In this document: piece after piece, positions 12,901-25,700 of the stretch
Numbering within the stretch: the first letter of the stretch is position 1
How the letters are laid out: the number at the start of each line of letters is the position of its first letter
Origin: Rhabditoides inermis
Taxonomy: Eukaryota; Nematoda; Chromadorea; Rhabditida; Rhabditidae
Assembly: GCA_963966185.1 (NCBI GenBank)
Contig: CAWZYM010000343.1
Coordinates: 1 to 64,000 of the forward strand
Direction of reading: 5' to 3'
DNA length: 64,000 nucleotides
Made by a program: the position numbers and the translations under genes
Notes under the pieces: model-generated
Databases searched by the model: none
Seen by the model: the letters and a program-made list of their open reading frames with translations, nothing else
Told to the model about the DNA's origin: nothing

Positions 12901-15900
12901 CTGGACAATACTCAGGGTTTCTCAGAAAAAATAATGTGTTGGTACAATTTGTACCCAAATGAATAACCTTTTTCGTCTTCGGTAAGCCATAACTGGCTTC
13001 GTTTTCGGAAGTTTTCTGTTCTGCAAATTTCAAAACGAAGTCAGTCTCATATGGCAGCATTATTAATGTCTGGATTATTTGTACACAAAGATATCGTCAA
13101 ATAATCGATTATTTACTGATTTTCAAATACACGGATGTGGCCAGTTCTAACGATACAGTGTCGTTCTGAGTTCAAATCATTGTGATTGTTGAATCTGCCC
13201 ACACGCAGACCAGATAGAGTGCTGTCAAACTGCTGAACATTACTCAGGGTCTCTCAGAAAATTTAATGTGTTGGTACAATTTGTACCCAAATGAATAACC
13301 TTTTTCGTCTTCTGTCAGCCATAACTGGCTTCGTTTTCGAAAATTTTCTGTTCTGCAAATTTTAAAACGAAGTCAGTCTCATATGGCAGCATTATTAATG
13401 TCTGGATTATTTGTACACAAAGATATCGTCAAGTGATTGATTGTTTACTGATTTTCAAATACACGGATGTGGCCAGATTCAACAATACGGTGTCATTCTG
13501 ATTTCAACGTATTGTATTTGCTGAATCTGCTCAAACGCAGACCAGATAGAGTTCTGTTAAACTGCTGGACATTACTCAGTGTTTCTCAGAAAATTTAATG
13601 TGTTGGTACAATTTGTACCCAAATGAATAACCTTTTTCGTCTTCTGTCAGCCATAACTGGCTTCGTTTTCGAAAATTTTCTGTTCTGCAAATTTTAAAAC
13701 GAAGTCAGTCTCATATGGCAGCATTCTTAATGTCTGGATTATTTGTACACAAAGATATCGTCAAATAATCGATTGTTTACTGATTTTCAAATACACGGAT
13801 GTGGCCAGTTCTAACAATACATTGTCATTCTGATTTCATATCATTGTGATTGCTGAATCTGCCCACACGCAGACCAGATAGAGTGCTGTTAAACTGCTGG
13901 ACAATACTCAGGGTTTCTCAGAAAAAATAATGTGTTGGTACAATTTGTACCCAATTGAATAACCTTTTTCGTCTTCGGTAAGCCATAACTGGCTTCGTTT
14001 TCGGAAGTTTTCTGTTCTGCAAATTTCAAAACGAAGTCAGTCTCATATGGCAGCATTATTAATGTCTGGATTATTTGTACACAAAGATATCGTCAAATAA
14101 TCGATTATTTACTGATTTTCAAATACACGGATGTGGCCAGTTCTAACAATACATTGTCATTCTGATTTCATATCATTGTGATTGCTGAATCTGCCCACAC
14201 GCAGACCAGATAGAGTGCTGTTAAACTGCTGGACATTACTCAGGGTTTCTCAGAAAATTTAATGTGTTAGTACAATTTGTACCCAAATGAATAACCTTTT
14301 TTGTCTTCTGTCAGCCATAACTGGCTTCGTTTTCGGAAGTTTTCTGTTCTGCAAATTTTAAAACGAAGTCAGGCTCATATGGCAGCATTATTAATGTCTA
14401 GATTGTTTGTAGACAAAGATATCGTCAAGTAATCGGTTGTTTAATGATTTTCAAATACACGGATGTGGCCAGTTCTAACATTACAGTGTCATTCTGATTT
14501 CATATCATTGTGATTGCTGAATCTGCCCACACGCAGACCAGATAGAGTGCTGTTAAACTGCTGGACATTACTCAGTGTTTCTCAGAAAAATTAATGTGTT
14601 GGTACAATTTGTACCCAAATGAATAACCTTTTTCGTCTTCGGTCAGCCATAACTGGCTTCGTTTTCGGAAATTTTCTGTTCTGCAAATTTTAAAACGAAG
14701 TCAGTCTCATATGGCAGCATTATTAATGTTTGGATTATTCGTAGACAAAGATATCGTCAAGTAATGGATTGTTTACTAATTTTCAAATACTACACGGATG
14801 TGGCCAGTACCCAAATGAATAACCTTTTTCGTCTTCGGTCAGCAAAAACTGGCTTCGTTTTCGGAAATTTTCTGTTCTGCAAATTTTAAAACGAAGTCAG
14901 TCTTATATGGCCGCATTATTAAAGTCTGGATTATTTGTAGACAAAGATATCGTCAAGTATTTGATTGTTTACTGATTTTCAAATACACGGATGTGGCCAG
15001 TTTCAACAATACGGTGTCATTCTGATTCCAACGTATTGTATTTCCTGAATCTGCTCAAACGCAGACCAGATAGAGTTCTGTTAAACTGCTGGACATCGCT
15101 CAGTGTTTCTCAGAAAATTTAATGTGTTGGTACAATTTGTACCCAAATGAATAACCTTTTTCGTCTTCTGTCAGCAATAACTGGCTTCGTTTTCGAAAAT
15201 TTTCTGTTCTGCAAATTTTAAAACGAAGTCAGTCTCATATGGCAGCATTATTAATGTCTGGATTATTTGTACACAAAGATATCGTCAAGTATTTGATTGT
15301 TTACTGATTTTCAAATACACGGATATGGCCAGTTTTAACAATACGGTGTCATTCTGAGTCCAGTTCATCGTGTTTGCTGATTCTGCCTACACGCAGACCA
15401 GATAGAGTGATGTTCAACTGCTGGACAATACTCAGGGTTTCTCAGAAAAAATAATGTGTTGGTACAATTTGTACCCAAATGAATAACCTTTTTCGTCTTT
15501 TGTCAGCCATAACTGACTTCGTTTTCGGAAATTTTCTGTTCTGCAAATTTTAAAACTAAGTCAGTCTCATATGGCAGCATTATTATTGTTTGGATTATTC
15601 GTAGACAAAGATATCGTCAAGTAATCGATTGTTTACTAATTTTCAAATACACGGATGTGGCCAGTACCCAAATGAATAACCTTTTTCGTCTTCGGTCAGC
15701 AAAAACTGGCTTCGTTTTCGGAAATTTTCTGTTCTGCAAATTTTAAAACGAAGTCAGTCTCATATGGTAGCATTATCAAAGTCTGGATTATTTGTAGACA
15801 AAGATATCGTCAAGTATTTGATTGTTTACTGATTTTCAAATACACGGATGTGGCCAGTTTCAACAATACGGTGTCATTCTGATTAAAACGTATTGTATTT

Positions 15901-16111
15901 GCTGAATCTGCTCAAACGCAGACCAGATAGAGTTCTGTTAAACTGCTGGACATTACTCAGTGTTTCTCAGAAAATTTAATGTGTTGGTACAATTTGTACC
16001 CAAATGAATAACCTTTTTCGTCTTCTGTCAGCCATAACTGGCTTCGTTTTCGAAAACTTTCTGTTCTGCAAATTTTAAAACGAAGTCAGTCTCATATGGC
16101 AGCATTATTAT
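3938..16111. repeat. 332-bp satellite array, second segment
   Basis: The same monomer family continues without unique sequence. From about 5.8 kb the segment includes short monomers in which GGCCAG is joined directly to TACCCAAATG. The 8667-8859 monomer is 193 bp, a 139-bp deletion relative to the 332-bp form. Other examples are near 5911, 10283, 14807 and 15663. The stretch 3941 to about 5890 is duplicated at about 6791-8740, and 7560-10865 is duplicated at 17280-20587. There is no gene in this stretch. Confidence 0.97.
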
Positions 16112-16736
16112 TAGGGGGTCCAACCTGTCTCTCTCTTTTGCGTCAGTGCGCAATCGCGTTTATTGTCATAACTTGCTTTAGAGTTGACGAATCCTGCTCA
16201 ATCAAAGTTAGCTACTACTTTTCTCGCAGTCCGAATATCCTGATATATAATGTGAATGACTTTCATTACTAGTATAATTTACCACTTTGTATGATATTAG
16301 GAAGTTGTCGCTTAGATCTCCGTTCATATGCAATCGCTAGCCTGTGAGAGAGCGAACATGTTGATATATTGTCCAACCGTCTATCTTTATTAGAAATGTT
16401 CCAAAACTGCTTGTAAAGTTACAGTTGTAAGCGTTGTGCGAGTGCGTTCGTCCACTCTCATGGCTGTTTGTCGTCTGTCTCTCTCGCGAGCGCGCGCTCT
16501 CTGCGCTCTCTCTCACTTTCCCGCGCAAATCGAGTAGTCGATAATCAAGCAGCCGGCAGGGGTGATAGGGCGAAAAAGTGGTCATGTTTCGACGCGCAAC
16601 GAAACGCCATAGAAAGAATACGGTTGAGAATTTCGGAAAACAAATGTGAAATTTGAAACCATACACACATCAGACATTCAAATGAGCCTAAGTGAGTCGA
16701 TTTTGACCAAGTTGAAAAATCAGCTTGTACCCCCTA
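16112..16736. mobile_element. hAT-like non-autonomous DNA transposon (625 bp)
   Basis: The block begins TAGGGGGTCCAACCTG, and its reverse-complemented end begins TAGGGGGTACAAGCTG, so the terminal inverted repeats match at 14 of 16 positions. It is flanked by an 8-bp direct repeat, ATTATTAT, at 16104-16111 and 16737-16744. A duplicated satellite stretch retains the empty site with one ATTATTAT at 22505-22512. Left and right flanks align to it at offsets of 6401 and 5768, a difference of 633 (625 plus 8). An 8-bp target duplication and TAGGG-type ends are hallmarks of the hAT superfamily. The interior has a GC-rich patch near 16480-16600 and no transposase frame; the longest minus-strand frame (109 codons at 16337-16666) shows no recognisable domain. 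Confidence 0.85.
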
Positions 16737-19700
16737 ATTATTATTGTCTGTATTATTTGTACACAAAGACATCGTCAAATAATCGAATGTTTACTTACTT
16801 TCAAATACACGGATGTGGCCAGTTCTAACAATACTGTGTCATTCTGAGTCCAGTTCATCGTGATTGCTGATTCTGCCTACACGCAGACCAGATAGAGTGA
16901 TGTTCAACTGCTGGACAATACTCAGGGTTTCTCAGAAAAAATAATGTGTTGGTACAATTTGTACCCAAATGAATAACCTTTTTCGTCTTCGGTAAGCCAT
17001 AACTGGCTTCGTTTTCGGAAGTTTTCTGTTCTGCAAATTTCAAAACGAAGTCAGTCTCATATGGCAGCATTATTAATGTCTGGATTATTTGTACACAAAG
17101 ATATCGTCAAATAATCGATTATTTACTGATTTTCAAATACACGGATGTGGCCAGTTCTAACAATACAGTGTCGTTCTGAGTTCAAATCATTGTGATTGTT
17201 GAATCTGCCCAAACGCAGACCAGATAGAGTTCTGTTAAACTGCTGGACATTACTCAGGGTTTCTCAGAAAATTTAATGTGTTGGTACAATTTGTACCCAA
17301 ATGAATAACCTTTTTCGTCTTCGGTAAGCCATAACTGGCTTCGTTTTCGGAAGTTTTCTGTTCTGCAAATTTCAAAACGAAGTCAGTCTCATATGGCAGC
17401 ATTATTAATGTCTGGATTATTTGTACACAAAGATATCGTCAAGTAATCGGTTGTTTAATGATTTTCAAATACACGGATGTGGCCAGTTCTAACAATACAG
17501 TGTCGTTCTGAGTTCAAATCATTGTGATTGTTGAATCTGCCTACACGCAGACCAGATAGAGTGCTGTTAAACTGCTGGACATTACTCAGGGTTTCTCAGA
17601 AAATTTAATGTGTTGGTACAATTTGTACCCAAATGAATAACCTTTTTCGTCTTCTGTCAGCCATAACTGGCTTCGTTTTCGAAAAATTTCTGTTCTGCAA
17701 ATTTTAAAACGAAGTCAGTCTCATATGGCAGCATTATTAATGTCTGGATTATTTGTACACAAAGATATCGTCAAGTGATTGATTGTTTACTGATTTTCAA
17801 ATACACGGATGTGGCCAGTTTCAACAATACGGTGTCATTCTGATTTCAACGTATTGTATTTGCTGAATCTGCTCAAACGCAGACCAGATAGAGTTCTGTT
17901 AAACTGCTGGACATTACTCAGTGTTTCTCAGAAAATTTAATGTGTTGGGTCAATTTGTACCCAAATGAATAACCTTTTTCGTCTTCTGTCAGCCATAACT
18001 GGCTTCGTTTTCGGAAGTTTTCTGTTCTGCAAATTTTAAAACGAAGTCAGGCTCATATGGCAGCATTATTAATGTCTGGATTGTTTGTAGACAAAGATAT
18101 CGTCAAGTAATCGGTTGTTTAATGATTTTCAAATACACGGATGTGGCCAGTTCTAACAATACAGTGTCATTCTGATTTCATATCATTGTGATTGCTGAAT
18201 CTGCCCACACGCAGACCAGATAGAGTGCTGTTAAACTGCTGGACATTACTCAGTGTTTCTCAGAAAAATTAATGTGTTAGTACAATTTGTACCCAAATGA
18301 ATAACCTTTTTCGTCTTCGGTCAGCCATAACTGGCTTCGTTTTCGGAAATTTTCTGTTCTGCAAATTTTAAAACGAAGTCAGTCTCATATGGCAGCACTA
18401 TTAATGTTTGGATTATTCGTAGACAAAGATATCGTCAAGTAATCGATTGTTTACTAATTTTCAAATACACGGATGTGGCCAGTACCCAAATGAATAACCT
18501 TTTTCGTCTTCGGTCAGCAAAAACTGGCTTCGTTTTCGGAAATTTTCTGTTCTGCAAATTTTAAAACGAAGTCAGTCTCATATGGCAGCATTATTAAAGT
18601 CTGGATTATTTGTAGACAAAGATATCGTCAAGTATTTGATTGTTTACTGATTTTCAAATACACGGATGTGGCCAGTTCTAACAATACTGTGTCATTCTGA
18701 GTCCAGTTCATCGTGATTGCTGATTCTGTCTACACGCAGACCAGATAGAGTGATGTTTAACTGCTGGACAATACAAGGGTTTCTCAGAAAAAAATGATGT
18801 GTTGGTACAATTTGTACCCAAATGAATAACATTTTTCGTCTTCGGTCAGCCATAACTGGCTTCGTTTTCGGAAATTTTCTGTTCTGCAAATTTTAAAACG
18901 AAGTCAGTCTCATATGGCAGCATTATTATTGACTGGATTATTTGTAGACAAAGATATCGTCAAGTAATCGATTGTTCACTGATTTGCAAATACACGGATG
19001 TGGCCAGTTCTAACAATACGGTGTCATTCTGATTCCAGTTCATTGTGATTGTTGAATCTGCCTACACGCAGACCAGATAGAGTGCTGTTAAACTGCTGGA
19101 CATTACTCAGGGTTTCTCAGAAAATTTAATGTGTTGGTACAATTTGTACCCAAATGAATAACCTTTTTCGTCTTCTGTCAGCCATAACTGGCTTCGTTTT
19201 CGAAAAATTTCTGTTCTGCAAATTTTAAAACGAAGTCAGTCTCATATGGCAGCATTATTAATGTCTGGATTATTTGTACACAAAGATATCGTCAAGTGAT
19301 TGATTGTTTACTGATTTTCAAATACACGGATGTGGCCAGTTTCAACAATACGGTGTCATTCTGATTTCAACGTATTGTATTTGCTGAATCTGCTCAAACG
19401 CAGACCAGATAGAGTTCTGTTAAACTGCTGGACATTACTCAGTGTTTCTCAGAAAATTTAATGTGTTGGGTCAATTTGTACCCAAATGAATAACCTTTTT
19501 CGTCTTCTGTCAGCCATAACTGGCTTCGTTTTCGGAAGTTTTCTGTTCTGCAAATTTTAAAACGAAGTCAGGCTCATATGGCAGCATTATTAATGTCTGG
19601 ATTGTTTGTAGACAAAGATATCGTCAAGTAATCGGTTGTTTAATGATTTTCAAATACACGGATGTGGCCAGTTCTAACAATACAGTGTCATTCTGATTTC

Positions 19701-22700
19701 ATATCATTGTGATTGCTGAATCTGCCCACACGCAGACCAGATAGAGTGCTGTTAAACTGCTGGACATTACTCAGTGTTTCTCAGAAAAAATTAATGTGTT
19801 AGTACAATTTGTACCCAAATGAATAACCTTTTTCGTCTTCGGTCAGCCATAACTGGCTTCGTTTTCGGAAATTTTCTGTTCTGCAAATTTTAAAACGAAG
19901 TCAGTCTCATATGGCAGCACTATTAATGTTTGGATTATTCGTAGACAAAGATATCGTCAAGTAATCGATTGTTTACTAATTTTCAAATACACGGATGTGG
20001 CCAGTACCCAAATGAATAACCTTTTTCGTCTTCGGTCAGCAAAAACTGGCTTCGTTTTCGGAAATTTTCTGTTCTGCAAATTTTAAAACGAAGTCAGTCT
20101 CATATGGCAGCATTATTAAAGTCTGGATTATTTGTAGACAAAGATATCGTCAAGTAATCGATTGTTCACTGATTTGCAAATACACGGATGTGGCCAGTTC
20201 TAACAATACGGTGTCATTCTGATTCCAGTTCATTGTGATTGCTGATTCTGCCTACACGCAGACCAGATAGAGTGCTGTTAAACTGCTGGACGATGATACT
20301 GAGGGTTTTTCAGAAAATTTGATGTGTTGGTACAATTTGTACCCAAATGAATAACCTTTTTCGTCTTCGGTCAGCCATAACTGGATTCGTTTTCGGAAAT
20401 TTTCTGTTCTGCAAATTTTAAAACGAAGTCAGTCTCATATGGCAGCATTTTTAATGTCTGGATTATTTGTACACAAAGATATCGTCAAATAATCGATTAT
20501 TTACTGATTTTCAAATACACGGCGGATGTGGCCAGTTCTAACAATACTGTGTCATTCTGAGTCCAGTTCATCGTGATTGCTGATTCTGCCTACACGCAGA
20601 CCAGATAGAGTGCTGTTAAACTGCTGGACGATGATACTGAGGGTTTTTCAGAAAATTTGATGTGTCGGTACAATTTGTACCCAAATGAATAACCTTTTTC
20701 GTCTTAGGTCAGCCATAACTGGATTCGTTTTCGGAAATTTTCTGTTCTGCAAATTTTAAAACGAAGTCAGTCTCATATGGCAGCATTTTTTAAGTCTGGA
20801 TTATTTGTACACAAAGATATCGTCAAATAATCGATTATTTACTGATTTTCAAATACACGGCGGATGTGGCCAGTTCTAACAATACTGTGTCATTCTGAGT
20901 CCAGTTCATCGTGATTGCTGATTCTGCCTACACGCAGACCAGATAGAGTGATGTTCAACTGCTGGACAATACTCAGGGTTTCTCAGAAAAAATAATGTGT
21001 TGGTACAATTTGTACCCAAATGAATAACCTTTTTCGTCTTCGGTCAGCCATAACTGGCTTCGTTTTCGGAAATTTTCTGTTCTGCAAATTTTAAAACGAA
21101 GTCAGTCTCATATGGCAGCATTATTAATGTTTGGATTATTCGTAGACAAAGATATCGTCAAGTAATGGATTGTTTACTAATTTTCAAATACTACACGGAT
21201 GTGGCCAGTACCCAAATGAATAACCTTTTTCGTCTTCGGTCAGCAAAAACTGGCTTCGTTTTCGGAAATTTTCTGTTCTGCAAATTTTAAAACGAAGTCA
21301 GTCTTATATGGCCGCATTATTAAAGTCTGGATTATTTGTAGACAAAGATATCGTCAAGTATTTGATTGTTTACTGATTTTCAAATACACGGATGTGGCCA
21401 GTTTCAACAATACGGTGTCATTCTGATTCCAACGTATTGTATTTCCTGAATCTGCTCAAACGCAGACCAGATAGAGTTCTGTTAAACTGCTGGACATCGC
21501 TCAGTGTTTCTCAGAAAATTTAATGTGTTGGTACAATTTGTACCCAAATGAATAACCTTTTTCGTCTTCTGTCAGCAATAACTGGCTTCGTTTTCGAAAA
21601 TTTTCTGTTCTGCAAATTTTAAAACGAAGTCAGTCTCATATGGCAGCATTATTAATGTCTGGATTATTTGTACACAAAGATATCGTCAAGTATTTGATTG
21701 TTTACTGATTTTCAAATACACGGATATGGCCAGTTTTAACAATACGGTGTCATTCTGAGTCCAGTTCATCGTGTTTGCTGATTCTGCCTACACGCAGACC
21801 AGATAGAGTGATGTTCAACTGCTGGACAATACTCAGGGTTTCTCAGAAAAAATAATGTGTTGGTACAATTTGTACCCAAATGAATAACCTTTTTCGTCTT
21901 TTGTCAGCCATAACTGACTTCGTTTTCGGAAATTTTCTGTTCTGCAAATTTTAAAACTAAGTCAGTCTCATATGGCAGCATTATTATTGTTTGGATTATT
22001 CGTAGACAAAGATATCGTCAAGTAATCGATTGTTTACTAATTTTCAAATACACGGATGTGGCCAGTACCCAAATGAATAACCTTTTTCGTCTTCGGTCAG
22101 CAAAAACTGGCTTCGTTTTCGGAAATTTTCTGTTCTGCAAATTTTAAAACGAAGTCAGTCTCATATGGTAGCATTATCAAAGTCTGGATTATTTGTAGAC
22201 AAAGATATCGTCAAGTATTTGATTGTTTACTGATTTTCAAATACACGGATGTGGCCAGTTTCAACAATACGGTGTCATTCTGATTAAAACGTATTGTATT
22301 TGCTGAATCTGCTCAAACGCAGACCAGATAGAGTTCTGTTAAACTGCTGGACATTACTCAGTGTTTCTCAGAAAATTTAATGTGTTGGTACAATTTGTAC
22401 CCAAATGAATAACCTTTTTCGTCTTCTGTCAGCCATAACTGGCTTCGTTTTCGAAAACTTTCTGTTCTGCAAATTTTAAAACGAAGTCAGTCTCATATGG
22501 CAGCATTATTATTGTCTGTATTATTTGTACACAAAGACATCGTCAAATAATCGAATGTTTACTTACTTTCAAATACACGGATGTGGCCAGTTCTAACAAT
22601 ACTGTGTCATTCTGAGTCCAGTTCATCGTGATTGCTGATTCTGCCTACACGCAGACCAGATAGAGTGATGTTCAACTGCTGGACAATACTCAGGGTTTCT

Positions 22701-25700
22701 CAGAAAAAATAATGTGTTGGTACAATTTGTACCCAAATGAATAACCTTTTTCGTCTTCGGTAAGCCATAACTGGCTTCGTTTTCGGAAGTTTTCTGTTCT
22801 GCAAATTTCAAAACGAAGTCAGTCTCATATGGCAGCATTATTAATGTCTGGATTATTTGTACACAAAGATATCGTCAAATAATCGATTATTTACTGATTT
22901 TCAAATACACGGATGTGGCCAGTTCTAACAATACAGTGTCGTTCTGAGTTCAAATCATTGTGATTGTTGAATCTGCCCAAACGCAGACCAGATAGAGTGC
23001 TGTTAAACTGCTGGACATTACTCAGGGTTTCTCAGAAAATGTAATGTGTTGGTACAATTTGTACCCAAATGAATAACCTTTTTCGTCTTCTGTCAGCCAT
23101 AACTGGCTTCGTTTTCGGAAGTTTTCTGTTCTGCAAATTTTAAAACGAAGTCAGGTTCATATGGCAGCATTAGTATTGTCTGGATTGTTTGTAGACAAAG
23201 ATATCGTCAAGTAATCGGTTGTTTAATGATTTTCAAATACACGGATGTGGCCAGTTCTAACAATACAGTGTCATTCTGATTTCATATCATTGTGATTGCT
23301 GAATCTGCCCACACGCAGACCAGATAGAGTGCTGTTAAACTGCTGGACATTACTCAGTGTTTCTCAGAAAAATTAATGTGTTGGTACAATTTGTACCCAA
23401 ATGAATAACCTTTTTCGTCTTCGCTCAGCCATAACTGGCTTCGTTTTCGGAAATTTTCTGTTCTGCAATTTTTAAAACGAAGTCAGTCTCATATGGCAGC
23501 ACTATTAATGTTTGGATTATTCGTAGACAAAGATATCGTCAAGTAATCGATTGTTTACTAATTTTCAAATACACGGATGTGGCCAGTACCCAAATGAACA
23601 ACCTTTTTCGTCTTCGGTCAGCAAAAACTGGCTTCGTTTTCGGAAGTTTTCTGTTCTGCAAATTTTAAAACGAAGTCAGTCTCATATGGCAGAATTATTA
23701 AAGTCTGGATTATTTGTAGACAAAGATATCGTCAAGTATTTGATTGTTTACTGATTTTCAAATACACGGATGTGGCCAGTTTCAACAATACGGTGTCATT
23801 CTGATTCCAACGTATTGTATTTGCTGAATCTGCTCAAACGCAGACCAGATAGAGTTCTGTTAAACTGCTGGACATCACTCAGTGTTTCTCAGAAAATTTA
23901 ATGTGTTGGTACAATTTGTACCGAAATGAATAACCTTTTTCGTCTTCTGTCAGCCATAACTGGCTTCGTTTTCGAAAACTTTCTGTTCTGCAAATTTAAA
24001 AACGAAGTCAGTCTCATATGGCAGCATTACTAATGTCTGGATTATTTGTACACAAAGATATCGTCAAATAATCGATTGTTTACTGATTTTCAAATACACG
24101 GATGTGGCCAGTTCTAACAATACTGTGTCATTCTGAGTCCAGTTCATCGTGATTGCTGATTCTGTCTACACGCAGACCAGATAGAGTGATGTTTAACTGC
24201 TGGACAATACAAGGGTTTCTCAGAAAAAAAATGATGTGTTGGTACAATTTGTACCCAAATGAATAACATTTTTCGTCTTCGGTCAGCCATAACTGGCTTC
24301 GTTTTCGGAAATTTTCTGTTCTGCAAATTTTAAAACGAAGTCAGTCTCATATGGCAGCATTTTTATTGACTGGATTATTTGTAGACAAAGATATCGTCAA
24401 GTAATCGATTGTTCACTGATTTTCAAATACACGGATGTGGCCAGTTCTAACAATACGGTGTCATTCTGATTCCAGTTCATTGTGATTGCTGATTCTGCCT
24501 ACACGCAGACCAGATAGAGTGCTGTTAAACTGCTGGACGATGATACTGAGGGTTTTTCAGAAAATTTGATGTGTTGGTACAATTTGTACCCAAATGAATA
24601 ACCTTTTTCGTCTTCGGTCAGCCATAACTGGATTCGTTTTCGGAAATTTTCTGTTCTGCAAATTTTAAAACGAAGTCAGTCTCATATGGCAGCATTTTTA
24701 ATGTCTGGATTATTTGTACACAAAGATATCGTCAAATAGTCGATTATTTACTGATTTTCAAATACACGGCGGATATGGCCAGTTTTAACAATACGGTGTC
24801 ATTCTGAGTCCAGTTCATCGTGTTTGCTGATTCTGCCTACACGCAGACCAGATAGAGTGATGTTCAACTGCTGGACAATACTCAGGGTTTCTCAGAAAAA
24901 ATAATGTGTTGGTACAATTTGTACCCAAATGAATAACCTTTTTCGTCTTCGGTAAGCCATAACTGGCTTCGTTTTCGGAAATTTTCTGTTCTGCAAATTT
25001 CAAAACGAAGTCAGTCTCATATGGCAGCATTTTTAATGTCTGGATTATTTGTACACAAAGATATCGTCAAAAAATCGATTATTTACTGATTTTCAAATAC
25101 ACGGATGTGGCCAGTTCTAACAATACAGTGTCGTTCTGAGTTCAAATCATTGTGATTGTTGAATATGCCCACACGCAGACCAGATAGAGTGCTGTTAAAC
25201 TGCTGGACATTACTCAGGGTTTCTCAGAAAATTTAATGTGTTGGTACAATTTGTACCCAAATGAATAACCTTTTTCGTCTTCTGTCAGCCATAACTGGCT
25301 TCGTTTTCGGAAGTTTTCTGTTCTGCAAATTTTAAAACGGAGTCAGGCTCATATGGCAGCATTATTAATGTCTGGATTGTTTGTAGACAAAGATATCGTC
25401 AAGTAATCGGTTGTTTGATGATTTTCAAATACACGGATGTGGCCAGTTCTAACAATACAGTGTCATTCTGATTTCATATCATTGTGATTGCTGAATCTAC
25501 CCACACGCAGACCAGATAAAGTGCTGTTAAACTGCTGGACATTACTCAGTGTTTCTCAGAAAATTTAATGTGTTGGTACAATTTGTACCCAAATGAATAA
25601 CCTTTTTCGTCTTCGGTAAGCCATAACTGGCTTCTTTTTCGGAAGTTTTCTGTTCTGCAAATTTCAAAACGAAGTCAGTCTCATATGGCAGCATTATTGA

